Shown piece after piece: positions 5,858 through 5,964 of a stretch of 5,964 nt of DNA. Every line of letters starts with the position of its first letter. Within the stretch, counting starts at the first letter, position 1. The translations under genes and the position numbers were made by a program. Origin of the DNA: an uncultured Porphyromonadaceae bacterium (GTDB taxonomy: Bacteria; Bacteroidota; Bacteroidia; Bacteroidales; Muribaculaceae); the NCBI GenBank assembly GCA_947178245.1, contig CAMWXO010000093.1, forward strand, positions 1-5,964. The letters run 5' to 3'. The notes under the pieces are model-generated. The model made no database searches and had not been told where the DNA came from. It worked only from the letters and a program-made list of their open reading frames with translations.

Positions 5858-5964
5858 TTATTTCAGTACCTTCCATAGACCCTTTCGATCGCTACCGAGA
5901 CGGATAATTATTTCAGACTCTTTCAAGAACTCTATATGCCGTTGAATAGCGGAAGGAGACATAC
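5858..5964 (-). CDS. Winged-helix domain protein, C-terminal fragment (cut by window edge)
   Basis: Minus-strand frame entering from the window edge and ending at TAA (5858-5860). The 34 visible residues read as the recognition helix and wing of a winged helix-turn-helix: SPSAIQRHIEFLKESEII (2-19), then RLGSDRKGLWKVLK (21-34). This pattern of S-x-x-A-I-x-x-H-I-x-x-L-K followed by I-x-R-x-G-S-D-R-x-G-x-W closely resembles the C-terminal domain of AlbA_2-type ATP-binding putative regulators and of some Fic-family proteins; I cannot say which because the main domain lies outside. The ATG at 5962 is almost surely internal, since the motif normally begins a few residues earlier. The gene ends 228 bases before the YIP1 start, and the promoter lies between, so it is probably a separate unit. 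It may belong to an accessory or recently acquired gene, as this family often does (inference). Confidence 0.65.
   Translation of the reverse strand, partial: MSPSAIQRHIEFLKESEIIIRLGSDRKGLWKVLK

Noticed and set aside
1..5964. CRISPR array, insertion sequence, tRNA or tmRNA gene
   Set aside because: No regularly spaced repeats, no terminal inverted repeats with transposase motifs, no tRNA cloverleaf and no tmRNA tag sequence were seen; smpB is here without ssrA.

Overview
This 5964-base window looks like ordinary chromosomal housekeeping DNA from a member of the Bacteroidales. A Muribaculaceae-like gut bacterium is my best guess, but I cannot prove the family from the sequence alone. The pointers are gene families typical of that order, starts without Shine-Dalgarno sites, A/T-rich bases just before start codons, and one good match to the Bacteroidetes promoter pattern TTTG-N20-TAnnTTT. 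Base composition is even throughout. I see no insertion sequence, CRISPR array, tRNA, rRNA or phage gene.

Layout. (1) Positions 2-2365, plus strand: the last ~787 codons of a UvrA excision-repair ATPase whose start lies outside the window. Its stop overlaps by four bases the start of a small lipoprotein gene (2362-2772), so the two form one transcription unit. (2) Positions 2735-5629, minus strand: a compact three-gene unit transcribed in the order YIP1-family membrane protein, smpB, U32-family protein, with gaps of only 9 and 12 bases. A Bacteroidetes-type promoter lies just before the first gene. (3) Positions 5630-5857: 228 bases without a convincing gene, holding that promoter, a dyad around its -33 box and some direct repeats. 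(4) Positions 5858-5964: the C-terminal end of a minus-strand gene with a winged-helix fold, cut by the window edge.

The two main units converge and overlap. The lipoprotein and U32 coding regions share 38 bases. The intrinsic terminator that appears to end the uvrA-lipoprotein transcript lies inside the U32 coding sequence, antisense to it, where it also encodes a conserved linker.

Functional themes. UvrA recognises DNA damage in nucleotide excision repair. SmpB works with tmRNA to rescue stalled ribosomes. The U32 protein belongs to the RlhA/TrhP/UbiU group, whose studied members hydroxylate RNA or ubiquinone precursors, so the smpB-U32 pair may be linked through the ribosome or RNA (inference). 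I found no wholly new system. The most interesting points are the terminator inside a coding region, the missing zinc ligand pair in UvrA, the dyad framing the -33 box, and the four-cysteine C-terminal pattern of the U32 protein.
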